DNA of 8,909 nt from an uncultured Roseburia sp. (GCA_947070915.1 CAMTDY010000116.1:1-8909); one strand, 5' to 3'. Positions 1 to 6,504 are shown, counted from the first letter of the stretch. Notes: generated by a model not told the origin, from the letters alone. Numbers and translations are program-made.

Positions 1-102
1 ACTACAGTTGTAGATATTACTCGCCTTGGTCTGGTTGAGATCACCCGGATGAAAGTGCGCAAACCCTTATCAGCGTTTTGCATAAAGGATTCTTATGAAT
101 AA
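1..102 (+). CDS. Ribonuclease E/G family protein, C-terminal end (partial)
   Basis: The frame is open from base 1 and ends at TAA (100-102), giving the last 33 residues of a protein that begins outside the window. The fragment reads TTVVDITRLGLVEITRMK and then VRKPL. This matches the conserved end of the RNase E/G catalytic region, where 'D-x-T-x-LGL-x-E-x-TR-(K/M)-K' precedes the C-terminus. Family members are single-strand endoribonucleases that act in rRNA maturation and mRNA decay. The short tail after KPL suggests the compact RNase G-like form, without the long RNase E scaffold. No clear intrinsic terminator follows before the next promoter. The family call rests on one short motif; the exact subtype (rng versus rne) cannot be decided here. 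Confidence 0.75.
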   Translation, partial: TTVVDITRLGLVEITRMKVRKPLSAFCIKDSYE

Positions 103-137
103 TTGTTTTTCTGGGCATGATGACGAAAATCCAAAGA

Positions 138-155
138 TTGTTAAAATATAAACAA
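138..155. promoter_or_regulatory. Candidate Rex operator upstream of the phosphoketolase gene
   Basis: The 18-mer TTGTTAAAATATAAACAA fits the clostridial Rex consensus TTGTTAA-N4-TTAACAA at 13 of 14 defined positions. It ends 7 bases before the -35 box of the phosphoketolase promoter. Rex is a repressor that leaves DNA when the NADH/NAD+ ratio rises, and in Clostridia it controls fermentation genes, so the placement makes sense. The region is AT-rich, so a chance match is possible. A CcpA (cre) site is a weaker alternative. Confidence 0.4.
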
Positions 156-162
156 AAAATAC

Positions 163-190
163 TTGCCCCAGATTTTTATTATGTTATAAT
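163..190 (+). promoter_or_regulatory. Sigma-A-type promoter of the phosphoketolase gene
   Basis: The -35 box TTGCCC (163-168) and a perfect -10 box TATAAT (185-190) are separated by 16 bases. Transcription would start near base 197. The resulting leader is about 47 bases to the ATG at 244 and only about 17 bases to the ATG at 214, which favours the later start. Confidence 0.65.
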
Positions 191-243
191 AGGTTCGGTA
201 TAGATTTAGAATAATGAATCGAATTTGGAAGGAGCAAATGAAA

Positions 244-2652
244 ATGGCAAACATGAATGATTGTCCGGAAAAGCAGCCGCTGACAGATGAGTATTTAGAG
301 AAAATGAATGCTTATTGGCGTGCCGCTAACTATCTGGCAGCAGCACAGCTTTACATGCTTGACAACCCCCTTTTACGTGAACCTCTTACAAGAGAGCAGG
401 TAAAGAAAAAAATCGTAGGCCACTGGGGAACGGTCCCTGGTCAGAACTTTGTTTACACTCACTTAAACAGAGCCATCAAAAAATATGACTTAGACATGAT
501 CTTAATCTCAGGTCCTGGTCATGGCGGAAACTTCTTTGTAGCGAACTCCTATCTGGAAGGCCACTACAGTGAGATTTATCCGAACGTAAGTGAAGATATT
601 GAAGGTATGAAGAGACTCTGCAAGCAGTTCTCTTTCCCTGGCGGTATTTCCAGCCACGTGGCACCAGAGACTCCGGGTTCCATCAACGAAGGCGGAGAGC
701 TTGGTTATTCCATTGCTCACGCATTCGGTTCTGTATTTGACAATCCGGAACTGATTACAGCAACCATCGTAGGAGACGGTGAAGCTGAGACAGGTCCTCT
801 TGCCACCGCATGGCATTGTAATAAATTCCTGAATCCGGTTACTGACGGAGCCGTTCTTCCGATCCTTCACCTGAATGGATACAAGATCAGTAACCCGACT
901 ATTTTCGCACGTATTTCCCACGATGAAGTGGAGAACTTCTTCCGTGGCTGTGGCTGGGAGCCGATCTTCGTCGAGGATGAAATGAGCAGCCCGGATTACA
1001 TCATGAACATGCACAAAAAGATGGCAGCCGCACTGGATACCGCCATCGAAAAAATCAAAGGGATCCAGAAAGATGCCCGTGAAAATGGAAACAAAGAGCG
1101 TCCGATGTGGCCGATGATCGTACTCCGCACACCAAAGGGATGGACGGGACCGAAGTTCGACGACAATGGAAACAAGATCGAAGATTCTTTCCGTGCCCAT
1201 CAGGTACCGATCACCATGGAGAAACCAGAGCATTTAGATCAGCTTAAAGAGTGGCTCTTAAGCTATAAGCCGGAGGAACTCTTTGATGAAAATGCACAGC
1301 TTATTCCGGAGCTGAAGGCTCTGACGCCGGATGGCGACGCAAGGATCAGTGCCAACCCACATGCCAACGGCGGCCTGCTTCTGAGAGACCTTCGTCTCCC
1401 GGATTTCCGTGAGTATGGCGTGGATGTGCCAAGTCCTGGTGCGGTAGAAAAACAGGATATGATCGAGCTGGGCGCCTTTGTCCGTGATATCTTTAATCTG
1501 AACGAAGAGACAAGGAATTTCCGTATCTTCGGACCAGACGAGACGATGTCCAACCGTCTGTATCACGCATTCGAGGCAACAAACCGCGACTGGAACGGCA
1601 TTAAATATGACGACGATGAATTCCTTGCCAATGACGGACGCATTATGGACTCCATGCTCAGCGAGCATATGTGCGAGGGATGGCTGGAAGGTTATCTTCT
1701 CACAGGACGTCACGGATTCTTCGCCAGCTATGAGGCATTTATCCGTGTCGTAGATTCCATGGCAGCACAGCACGCAAAATGGCTGAAAGTTACCTCTGAG
1801 CTTCCTTGGAGACAGAAGATTGCTTCCTTGAACCTTCTTCTTACCTCCAATGTATGGCAGCAGGACCACAACGGATTCACCCATCAGGATCCAGGTTTCT
1901 TAGACCATATTGCCAACAAAAAAGCGGATGTTGTTCGTATGTATCTGCCACCAGATGCAAACTGTCTGCTTTCCTGCTTCGATCACTGTATCCGAAGCAA
2001 GAACTACGTGAATGTAATCGTAGCTTCCAAGCACCCAAGCCATCAGTGGCTGACGATGGAGCAGGCTGTAAAACACTGTACCCAGGGTATTGGTATCTGG
2101 GAGTGGGCTAGTAACGATCAGGGCGAAGAGCCGGATGTGGTACTTGCATGCTGCGGTGATACACCAACCAAGGAAGCACTGGCTGCTGTTACGATCCTTC
2201 GTGACAACATACCAGACCTTAAGATCCGTTTCGTCAATGTAGTTGACCTTATGAAGCTTGAGTCCAGCTTTAAGCATCCTCACGGACTGACGGATGCCGA
2301 GTATGATTCCATCTTTACCAAAGATAAGCCAATCATCTTTGCATTCCACGGTTATCCAACGATGATCCACGAGCTGACTTACTATAGAACTAACCGTAAC
2401 CTTCATGTATTCGGTTATCAGGAAGAGGGTACGATCACTACTCCATTTGACATGAGAGTCCAGAATAAGATCGACCGCTTCAACCTGACCAAGTCAGTTG
2501 TACAGAATCTTCCACAGTTAGGAAACAAAGGTTCCTTCCTGATTCAGAAGATGAACGATATGCTTGTTGCTCACAAGCAGTACATCCACGAAGAAGGAAT
2601 TGACCTTCCGGAAGTACGCGACTGGGTATGGCATACACCAGACAATAAATAA
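244..2652 (+). CDS. xfp: Phosphoketolase (xylulose-5-phosphate / fructose-6-phosphate)
   Basis: This thiamine-diphosphate enzyme cleaves xylulose-5-phosphate, and often fructose-6-phosphate, with phosphate. The products are acetyl-phosphate and glyceraldehyde-3-phosphate or erythrose-4-phosphate, which feeds acetate and ATP formation in the cytosol. Visible motifs are GPGHGGN (residues 90-96), the signature EGGELGY (149-155), the ThDP/Mg motif GDGE (177-180) and FGPDE (429-433) with the conserved acidic residue. The 802 residues match the usual family length, with no break. ATG 244 is chosen because AAGGAG (229-234) lies 9 bases upstream. In-frame ATGs at 214 (no ribosome site) and 238 (site only 3 bases away) are less likely. 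It has its own promoter with a possible Rex operator and a strong hairpin after the stop, so it is probably transcribed alone. Whether it prefers one or both substrates cannot be read from sequence. Confidence 0.97.
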   Translation: MANMNDCPEKQPLTDEYLEKMNAYWRAANYLAAAQLYMLDNPLLREPLTREQVKKKIVGHWGTVPGQNFVYTHLNRAIKKYDLDMILISGPGHGGNFFVANSYLEGHYSEIYPNVSEDIEGMKRLCKQFSFPGGISSHVAPETPGSINEGGELGYSIAHAFGSVFDNPELITATIVGDGEAETGPLATAWHCNKFLNPVTDGAVLPILHLNGYKISNPTIFARISHDEVENFFRGCGWEPIFVEDEMSSPDYIMNMHKKMAAALDTAIEKIKGIQKDARENGNKERPMWPMIVLRTPKGWTGPKFDDNGNKIEDSFRAHQVPITMEKPEHLDQLKEWLLSYKPEELFDENAQLIPELKALTPDGDARISANPHANGGLLLRDLRLPDFREYGVDVPSPGAVEKQDMIELGAFVRDIFNLNEETRNFRIFGPDETMSNRLYHAFEATNRDWNGIKYDDDEFLANDGRIMDSMLSEHMCEGWLEGYLLTGRHGFFASYEAFIRVVDSMAAQHAKWLKVTSELPWRQKIASLNLLLTSNVWQQDHNGFTHQDPGFLDHIANKKADVVRMYLPPDANCLLSCFDHCIRSKNYVNVIVASKHPSHQWLTMEQAVKHCTQGIGIWEWASNDQGEEPDVVLACCGDTPTKEALAAVTILRDNIPDLKIRFVNVVDLMKLESSFKHPHGLTDAEYDSIFTKDKPIIFAFHGYPTMIHELTYYRTNRNLHVFGYQEEGTITTPFDMRVQNKIDRFNLTKSVVQNLPQLGNKGSFLIQKMNDMLVAHKQYIHEEGIDLPEVRDWVWHTPDNK

Positions 2653-2670
2653 TTTGATCCCGGGATCAAA
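2653..2670. repeat. Perfect 18-bp palindrome directly after the phosphoketolase stop
   Basis: TTTGATCCC (2653-2661) is followed without a gap by its reverse complement GGGATCAAA (2662-2670). It begins on the base after the TAA stop. With no loop it would form a less stable RNA hairpin (about 7 bp with a 4-base loop) and could equally be a protein-binding site. It sits 4 bases before the larger terminator-like hairpin. Confidence 0.6.
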
Positions 2671-2674
2671 GGGC

Positions 2675-2712
2675 CAGACAGCCTTATCATGTTTGCGTGA
2701 TAAGGCTGTCTG
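2675..2712 (+). terminator. Long hairpin, probable transcription terminator of the phosphoketolase gene
   Basis: CAGACAGCCTTATCA (2675-2689) pairs perfectly with TGATAAGGCTGTCTG (2698-2712), a 15-bp stem with an 8-base loop. The tail TTCGTGTTT is only moderately T-rich, so termination may be incomplete, or the stem may mainly protect the 3' end of the mRNA. Confidence 0.65.
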
Positions 2713-2743
2713 TTCGTGTTTACGCGGAAGGCACAAGCTAAGC

Positions 2744-2761
2744 TGGAATGCTTGCATTCCA
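2744..2761. repeat. Small inverted repeat between phosphoketolase and NYN genes
   Basis: TGGAATG (2744-2750) and CATTCCA (2755-2761) flank a 4-base loop, giving a 7-bp hairpin followed by ATTTGT. It could be a second weak terminator after the long hairpin. No other function can be supported. Confidence 0.35.
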
Positions 2762-2800
2762 ATTTGTCACTAAGAAAAATAACTTCCTGTCAGATTTTCC

Positions 2801-2829
2801 TTGTATCTTTTCCGGAAGAATAGTAAGAT
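2801..2829 (+). promoter_or_regulatory. Candidate promoter of the NYN nuclease gene
   Basis: TTGTAT (2801-2806) and TAAGAT (2824-2829) are 17 bases apart. Each matches the sigma-A consensus at 4 of 6 positions. No better promoter is seen between the terminator hairpin and the start codon. The predicted start near 2836 would place the hairpin at 2841-2875 at the 5' end of the mRNA. Confidence 0.4.
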
Positions 2830-2840
2830 AGAAGAAAAGA

Positions 2841-2875
2841 TAGCTCGACGGTGTCAAATTGATGCCGTCGCGCTA
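2841..2875 (+). promoter_or_regulatory. 5'-UTR hairpin ahead of the NYN gene
   Basis: TAGC-T-CGACGG (2841-2851) pairs with CCGTCG-C-GCTA (2865-2875), giving ten base pairs around one T/C mismatch. Two G-U pairs and further weak pairs could extend it into the loop. It ends 7 bases before the AGGAGG ribosome site (2883-2888). It could stabilise the transcript or tune translation. A terminator is unlikely because no T-run follows. Confidence 0.45.
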
Positions 2876-2896
2876 AGATAACAGGAGGAACAATCC

Positions 2897-3811
2897 TTGG
2901 AAAAAACATTTGCGATACTTATCGATTCCGATAATATATCTGCCCAGCATATCCCCTATATCATAGATGAGATCAACAATTACGGTTCCATCACATATCG
3001 AAGAATGTATGGAGATTTTACGAGTTCTCAGATGAACAAATGGAAAAAAGTCGTATCGGAATACTCTTTGACACCGATCCAGCAGTTTCAGAATACGACG
3101 GGCAAAAACGCCACAGACTCCGCCCTTATTATAGATGCCATGGATATTTTGTATACCGGAAATGTTCAGGGGTTCTGCCTGGTCTCATCCGACAGCGATT
3201 TTACCAAACTGGCAAGCCGGTTGAGGGAGGCGGGTAAATTTGTGATCGGCATGGGGGAGAAGAAGACGCCGGCGGCTTTTCGTAATGCCTGCAATGAATT
3301 TAAGTATCTCAATATCCTATCCGGCGCTTCCCAGGCGTCAGCAGAAGACGATACCGTTGCCGGCTCCCGTAAGATCATTGAGGATATTCTTGAGATCATC
3401 ACCACCAATGAAAACAAGGGAAAAGAGACCGGGTTAGGGGAGATCGGGTCCTCTCTGACAAAACGGTATTCCGATTTTGACGTCCGGAATTACGGATACA
3501 ATTCCCTCTCCAAGTTTATTGAAAGCATGGAACAATTTGAGCTGGTGCAGAATAAAACATCTATCAAAGTACTGATCCGAAATGATATCGGTGAGATCAA
3601 AGACCATGTGTTTAAAATCCTTTCAAAACCAAAGAATCAAAAAGGCATCCTTTTGAGTAAACTGGCCGACGAACTGTATAAATACGTGCCAAACTTTACC
3701 GCCAAAAAATTTGGCTACTCAACCTTTCTCAAGTTTGTACAGGATATAAAGGGAATTGAGGTCAAAGAAAACAAAGAAGATACGCAGAAATATGTGTTTT
3801 TGAAGAAATGA
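2897..3811 (+). CDS. NYN-domain (LabA/DUF88-like) nuclease with OST-HTH/LOTUS-like C-terminus
   Basis: Residues 1-145 form a NYN (PIN-like) domain. The acidic residues expected for metal-dependent RNA cleavage are present: D10 and D12 in LIDSDN, D74 in NATDSALIID, and D99 and D101 in SSDSDF. Two later segments, about 156-220 and 233-304, each resemble an OST-HTH/LOTUS domain ('YGYNSLSKFIES' and 'FGYSTFLKFVQD'). Such domains bind RNA and are often joined to NYN domains. The likely role is cytosolic RNA cleavage or processing; the target is unknown. Translation starts at TTG 2897, with AGGAGG (2883-2888) 8 bases upstream and no competing ATG nearby. The gene looks monocistronic. Domain calls are from motif reading; the LOTUS pair is less certain than the NYN core. 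Confidence 0.88.
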   Translation: MEKTFAILIDSDNISAQHIPYIIDEINNYGSITYRRMYGDFTSSQMNKWKKVVSEYSLTPIQQFQNTTGKNATDSALIIDAMDILYTGNVQGFCLVSSDSDFTKLASRLREAGKFVIGMGEKKTPAAFRNACNEFKYLNILSGASQASAEDDTVAGSRKIIEDILEIITTNENKGKETGLGEIGSSLTKRYSDFDVRNYGYNSLSKFIESMEQFELVQNKTSIKVLIRNDIGEIKDHVFKILSKPKNQKGILLSKLADELYKYVPNFTAKKFGYSTFLKFVQDIKGIEVKENKEDTQKYVFLKK

Positions 3812-3902
3812 GATTTAAAAAGGGACGTGTACACCTATAGATCTTGTTCTTTTCTTTGCAACAATGGGTATTAGAAGGGGGCAAAAAGGAAGGGAAGATG
3901 GC

Positions 3903-4244
3903 ATGTTTGCAAAGTTGAGAGTAAAATCAATAAGAAAAATAGTGCTTGGGATTTTGGGTTTTCTTTTGGTAGTTATCGTTTTGAGTTTGATTTATTTAAA
4001 AAATAATGTTGTCTCAAAACCCAGGCAGGATGAAAGGATTAGTAATTTGCTAAAACATACAGAAACACTTACTTTGTTGGAGGAACTATATGAAAAAGCC
4101 GAAGAATTTGAAATAGTGAATGAAAATGAGAGTATAAAGGTAGAAAAAGGAAAAATAACGGAAGATGAAAAAACAAGATTAAGAAAATTTTTTCGTGATC
4201 TGGGATGTGAGGAAATTTTTAGCTTAAAAGATGGTGATGGATAG
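3903..4244 (+). CDS. Small AT-rich single-pass membrane protein, unknown function
   Basis: The 113-residue product starts MFAKLRVKSIRK and then has one hydrophobic segment (about residues 11-31, IVLGILGFLLVV and on). A charged tail of about 80 residues follows and ends in LKDGDG. The basic residues before the helix suggest an N-in anchor with the tail outside. I do not recognise the family. ATG 3903 is chosen because AGGGA (3891-3895) lies 7 bases upstream. The in-frame ATG at 3864 has no ribosome site, although it would add 13 residues. The coding sequence is clearly richer in A and T than the neighbours and has Lys/Glu-rich codons, which may mean recent transfer. The next gene follows after 21 bases, so the two are probably co-transcribed. 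The abrupt end leaves open a truncated longer protein. Confidence 0.6.
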   Translation: MFAKLRVKSIRKIVLGILGFLLVVIVLSLIYLKNNVVSKPRQDERISNLLKHTETLTLLEELYEKAEEFEIVNENESIKVEKGKITEDEKTRLRKFFRDLGCEEIFSLKDGDG

Positions 4245-4265
4245 AAGCAATCGGAGGATTTGTAT

Positions 4266-4661
4266 ATGGCAGTTTCAAATATAAAAGCAACGTTTCAGTG
4301 TGATGTGAAAAAAGCGTGGAGCACGGTAACTTCACTGCATAACTATCAGTGGAGAAGCGACTTGAGCCGCATTGAAGTGTTGGACGAAAAGAGCTTTGTA
4401 GAATATACCAGGGAAGGATATCCTACCACTTTCACTGTTACCTGTGAGATTCCCTGTGAACGGTGGGAGTTCGATATGGAGAATAGCAACATGAAAGGAC
4501 ATTGGACAGGGCTATTCAAAGAAAGCAACGGAATAACAGAAATTCATTTTACGGAAGATATTCAGCCGAAAAAAATCATCATGAAGCCATTTGTAAAAGG
4601 ATTTTTAAAGAAACAGCAAGAGCTTTATGTTTCGGACTTAAAAAATGAATTAGAAGGATAA
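4266..4661 (+). CDS. SRPBCC (START-like/polyketide cyclase) fold protein
   Basis: The 131-residue product begins MAVSNIKATFQCDVKKAWST and follows the usual SRPBCC pattern: an N-terminal strand, then a helix with 'VKKAWSTVTSLHNYQWRSDL'. A run of strands follows, including 'TTFTVTCEIPCERWEFDM', 'GHWTGLFKES' and 'GITEIHFTEDI'. The protein ends in a long C-terminal helix ('GFLKKQQELYVSDLKNEL'). The fold makes a deep hydrophobic pocket for a small ligand or lipid; the ligand is unknown. ATG 4266 is used because GGAGG (4253-4257) is 8 bases upstream. The in-frame TTG at 4260 would be only 2 bases from it. Coupling to the small membrane protein gene just upstream is likely. Its stop is 14 bases before the next promoter. 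Confidence 0.75.
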   Translation: MAVSNIKATFQCDVKKAWSTVTSLHNYQWRSDLSRIEVLDEKSFVEYTREGYPTTFTVTCEIPCERWEFDMENSNMKGHWTGLFKESNGITEIHFTEDIQPKKIIMKPFVKGFLKKQQELYVSDLKNELEG

Positions 4662-4675
4662 AAATGGAGAAACGA

Positions 4676-4704
4676 TTGACAATCCATTCTGCTCATATTA
4701 TAAT
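4676..4704 (+). promoter_or_regulatory. Consensus sigma-A promoter of the ABC-F leader
   Basis: TTGACA (4676-4681) and TATAAT (4699-4704) both match the consensus perfectly and are spaced by 17 bases. Transcription should start near 4711. Such a strong promoter ahead of a resistance-type gene fits a constitutive start with control by attenuation downstream. Confidence 0.9.
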
Positions 4705-4727
4705 ATAAAAAAATGTGGAGGTGCGGA

Positions 4728-4742
4728 ATGATCATTAAATAA
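4728..4742 (+). CDS. Very short upstream reading frame (MIIK) in the ABC-F leader
   Basis: ATG ATC ATT AAA TAA follows GGAGGTG (4717-4723) with 4 bases between, the best ribosome site in the leader. It would be translated as soon as the RNA emerges. It may be a sensing minigene. Alternatively it is the start of a small gene broken by a one-base shift, because the +1 frame stays open from 4732 to 4962. Confidence 0.4.
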   Translation: MIIK

Positions 4743-4846
4743 TTTACAAAAAACAGCAGACACGATCAGTGCCCGGATTAACCAGGGTGTTATTGTGATG
4801 CCGATTGTAGATTATTTATATTCCCATCCTGATGACATATGTAGGT

Positions 4847-4906
4847 ATGACGAAAATCATCTTTTTGATATATTCGTTGTACGGATTTCAGTACTCATAT
4901 TGGTGA
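4847..4906 (+). CDS. Possible 19-residue leader peptide in the ABC-F leader
   Basis: The frame encodes MTKIIFLIYSLYGFQYSYW and stops at TGA 4904-4906, six bases before the terminator stem begins. A hydrophobic, aromatic-rich short peptide ending next to an attenuator is typical of drug-sensing leaders. Against it, the only ribosome site is a weak TAGGT directly before the ATG. The codons overlap the 5' arm of the alternative hairpin. Confidence 0.3.
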   Translation: MTKIIFLIYSLYGFQYSYW

Positions 4907-4914
4907 ATGATATC
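4867..4914 (+). promoter_or_regulatory. Candidate anti-terminator hairpin
   Basis: GATATATTC (4867-4875) can pair with GAATGATATC (4905-4914) as 9 bp around one bulged G. The 3' arm uses bases 4912-4914, which are also the first bases of the terminator stem, so the two structures compete. Pairing was found by eye and no energy was computed. Confidence 0.35.
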
Positions 4915-4946
4915 TGCTTTCGGTATTTTCCGGGGCAGATTTTTTT
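4912..4946 (+). terminator. Intrinsic terminator (attenuator) before the ABC-F start
   Basis: ATCTGC (4912-4917) pairs with GCAGAT (4935-4940). The stem continues as three G-U pairs and two G-C pairs across a bulge to a 6-base loop. A run of seven Ts (4940-4946) follows. It lies 25 bases before ATG 4972 and after the only good promoter, so it must be read through for the gene to be expressed. Confidence 0.75.
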
Positions 4947-4971
4947 ATGTGAAAAGAAATGAGGCGAGCAT

Positions 4972-6504
4972 ATGTTACAAACAAAAGAACTTACTATTAC
5001 TTACAAAAAAGACTTGCGTAAATTGATCTCTGGATTATCATTTGTGCTGAATCCGGGGGATAAGGCAGCCATCATTGGAGAAGAAGGGAACGGTAAATCT
5101 ACTTTGATAAAACTGCTCTATGATGAGAAGCTGGTGGAAGATTATGTGGAATACTCCGGAGAGATCCTGCGGAATAACAGTGTAATAGGATATCTCCAGC
5201 AGGAACTGGAGCAGTCAGACAAAGAAATGACCATCTATGAATTTATGACACAGGAAGCCGGATTCTATGAAGCGGAGGGAAAAGAACTGGCGGGTATGGC
5301 AAATCGTATGGGAATACCGCCGGATCTGTTATATTCCTGCCAAAAAGTCGATACCCTGTCTGGTGGAGAAAAGGTAAAACTGCAGATGATCCGTATCCTG
5401 TGTAAAAGACCGGATATACTTCTGCTGGATGAGCCTTCCAATGATATCGATCTGGAAACGCTGGAATGGCTGGAGCAGTTTATCCTTCACTGGGAAGGAG
5501 CTATTTTGTTCATTTCCCATGATGAAACCCTGCTGGAGAGGACGGCGGACCGGATCCTCCATCTGGAGCTGCTCAAGAAAAAGAAAGAAGCAAAACATAC
5601 CATCTGTAATACTGGATATGGGGAATACGTCAGCTCCAGACAGCAACAATTGGCAAAACAGGAACAGCTGGCAAAAAATGAGAGGAGTGAATACAAGGCA
5701 CAGCAGGACCGGCTTCGCCGTATCGAGCAAAAAGTAGCCCATCAACAGAATACGATTTCCAGGCAGGATCCTCACGGTGCCAGGCTGTTAAAAAAGAAGA
5801 TGAAGGCTGTTAAATCATTGGCACACCGGTTTGAAAAAGAAGCAGCCGAAATGACAGAAATACCAGATACAGAAGAAGCTATTTTTCTCAAATTTCATGG
5901 CAGTGAAAGAATCCCCAATGGGAAGACCATTTTACAGCTAAATCTGAAGGAGCTCCGGGCAGGAGAAGAATTGCTGGCAGAAAATATAGAACTCTGGGTA
6001 AAAGGAAGGGAGAAGGTCTGTCTGATCGGTAAAAATGGTGTGGGAAAGACCACCCTTCTGAAGATCATTGCAGAAAAACTATCGGAACGAGATGACATTC
6101 ACGCGGCTTACATGCCACAGGATTACAGGGACCGGATGGACTTTGAAAGTATCCCCGCTTCCTTTCTGTCCCAGACCGGAGATAAGGAAGATCTGACCAG
6201 GATCCATACATTTCTTGGCAGCCTCAAGTTCACCGCAGAAGAAATGAACCGTCCAATCCGGGAACTTTCTGGCGGTCAGAAAGCAAAACTGTTTTTACTC
6301 CATCTTAGCATAAGTGGAGCCAATGTCCTGATTTTAGATGAACCAACCAGAAACCTTTCACCCCTGTCCAATCCTGTGATCCGTCAGATGCTAAAGGATT
6401 TTGATGGTGCGATCATCAGTGTTTCCCACGACAGGAAATACATCGCAGAAGTATGTGACACGGTCTATGAATTGACAAGGGAAGGGTGCAGGCAGAAACT
6501 TTGA
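4972..6504 (+). CDS. ABC-F ribosome-protection ATPase, antibiotic-resistance type (Lsa/Vga/Vml-like)
   Basis: This soluble protein has two ATP-binding domains and no membrane segment. Domain 1 shows Walker A GEEGNGKST (36-44), LSGGE (129-133) and Walker B LLLDEP (D153, E154). A basic helical linker of about 90 residues (about 208-300) follows. Domain 2 shows GKNGVGKTT (353-361), LSGGQ (432-436) and DEPTRNLSPLSNPVIR (456-471). The 'DEPTRN-x-SP' stretch is characteristic of resistance ABC-F proteins that enter the ribosomal E site and displace lincosamides, streptogramin A, pleuromutilins or macrolides. The linker length suits an arm reaching the peptidyl-transferase centre. The 510 residues are normal for the group. 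GAGGCGAG (4960-4967) is a modest ribosome site 4 bases before ATG. The attenuated leader supports drug-inducible expression. The exact drug range cannot be predicted. Confidence 0.92.
   Translation: MLQTKELTITYKKDLRKLISGLSFVLNPGDKAAIIGEEGNGKSTLIKLLYDEKLVEDYVEYSGEILRNNSVIGYLQQELEQSDKEMTIYEFMTQEAGFYEAEGKELAGMANRMGIPPDLLYSCQKVDTLSGGEKVKLQMIRILCKRPDILLLDEPSNDIDLETLEWLEQFILHWEGAILFISHDETLLERTADRILHLELLKKKKEAKHTICNTGYGEYVSSRQQQLAKQEQLAKNERSEYKAQQDRLRRIEQKVAHQQNTISRQDPHGARLLKKKMKAVKSLAHRFEKEAAEMTEIPDTEEAIFLKFHGSERIPNGKTILQLNLKELRAGEELLAENIELWVKGREKVCLIGKNGVGKTTLLKIIAEKLSERDDIHAAYMPQDYRDRMDFESIPASFLSQTGDKEDLTRIHTFLGSLKFTAEEMNRPIRELSGGQKAKLFLLHLSISGANVLILDEPTRNLSPLSNPVIRQMLKDFDGAIISVSHDRKYIAEVCDTVYELTREGCRQKL

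Larger units (their letters stand above)
4711..4971 (+). promoter_or_regulatory. Attenuation leader of the ABC-F gene
   Basis: About 260 bases of transcribed leader separate the promoter from ATG 4972. It holds a strong ribosome site (GGAGGTG, 4717-4723) serving a 4-codon frame, a possible second leader peptide (4847-4906), an alternative hairpin (4867-4914) and an intrinsic terminator (4912-4946). Ribosome-sensed attenuation is known for several antibiotic-resistance ABC-F genes of Firmicutes. The layout here is consistent with that, but which frame senses the drug is not settled by sequence alone. Confidence 0.7.

Noticed and set aside
214..243. Earlier in-frame ATG adding ten residues to phosphoketolase
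   Set aside because: There is no ribosome site before it and it would leave a 17-base leader. The AAGGAG within this stretch fits the ATG at 244.
508..1233. Long minus-strand open frame (241 codons) inside the phosphoketolase gene
   Set aside because: It lies wholly opposite a clear enzyme gene, has no ribosome site and its translation shows no recognisable protein pattern; it is a codon shadow.
3812..3902. Promoter for the small membrane protein (TATAGA at 3836-3841)
   Set aside because: The -10 is weak and no convincing -35 lies at the right distance; not strong enough to list.
4873..4890. FVVRIS stretch resembling the IFVIS stalling motif of erm leaders
   Set aside because: It lies in the long out-of-frame stretch, not in a frame with a good start. 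The similarity is short and likely chance.
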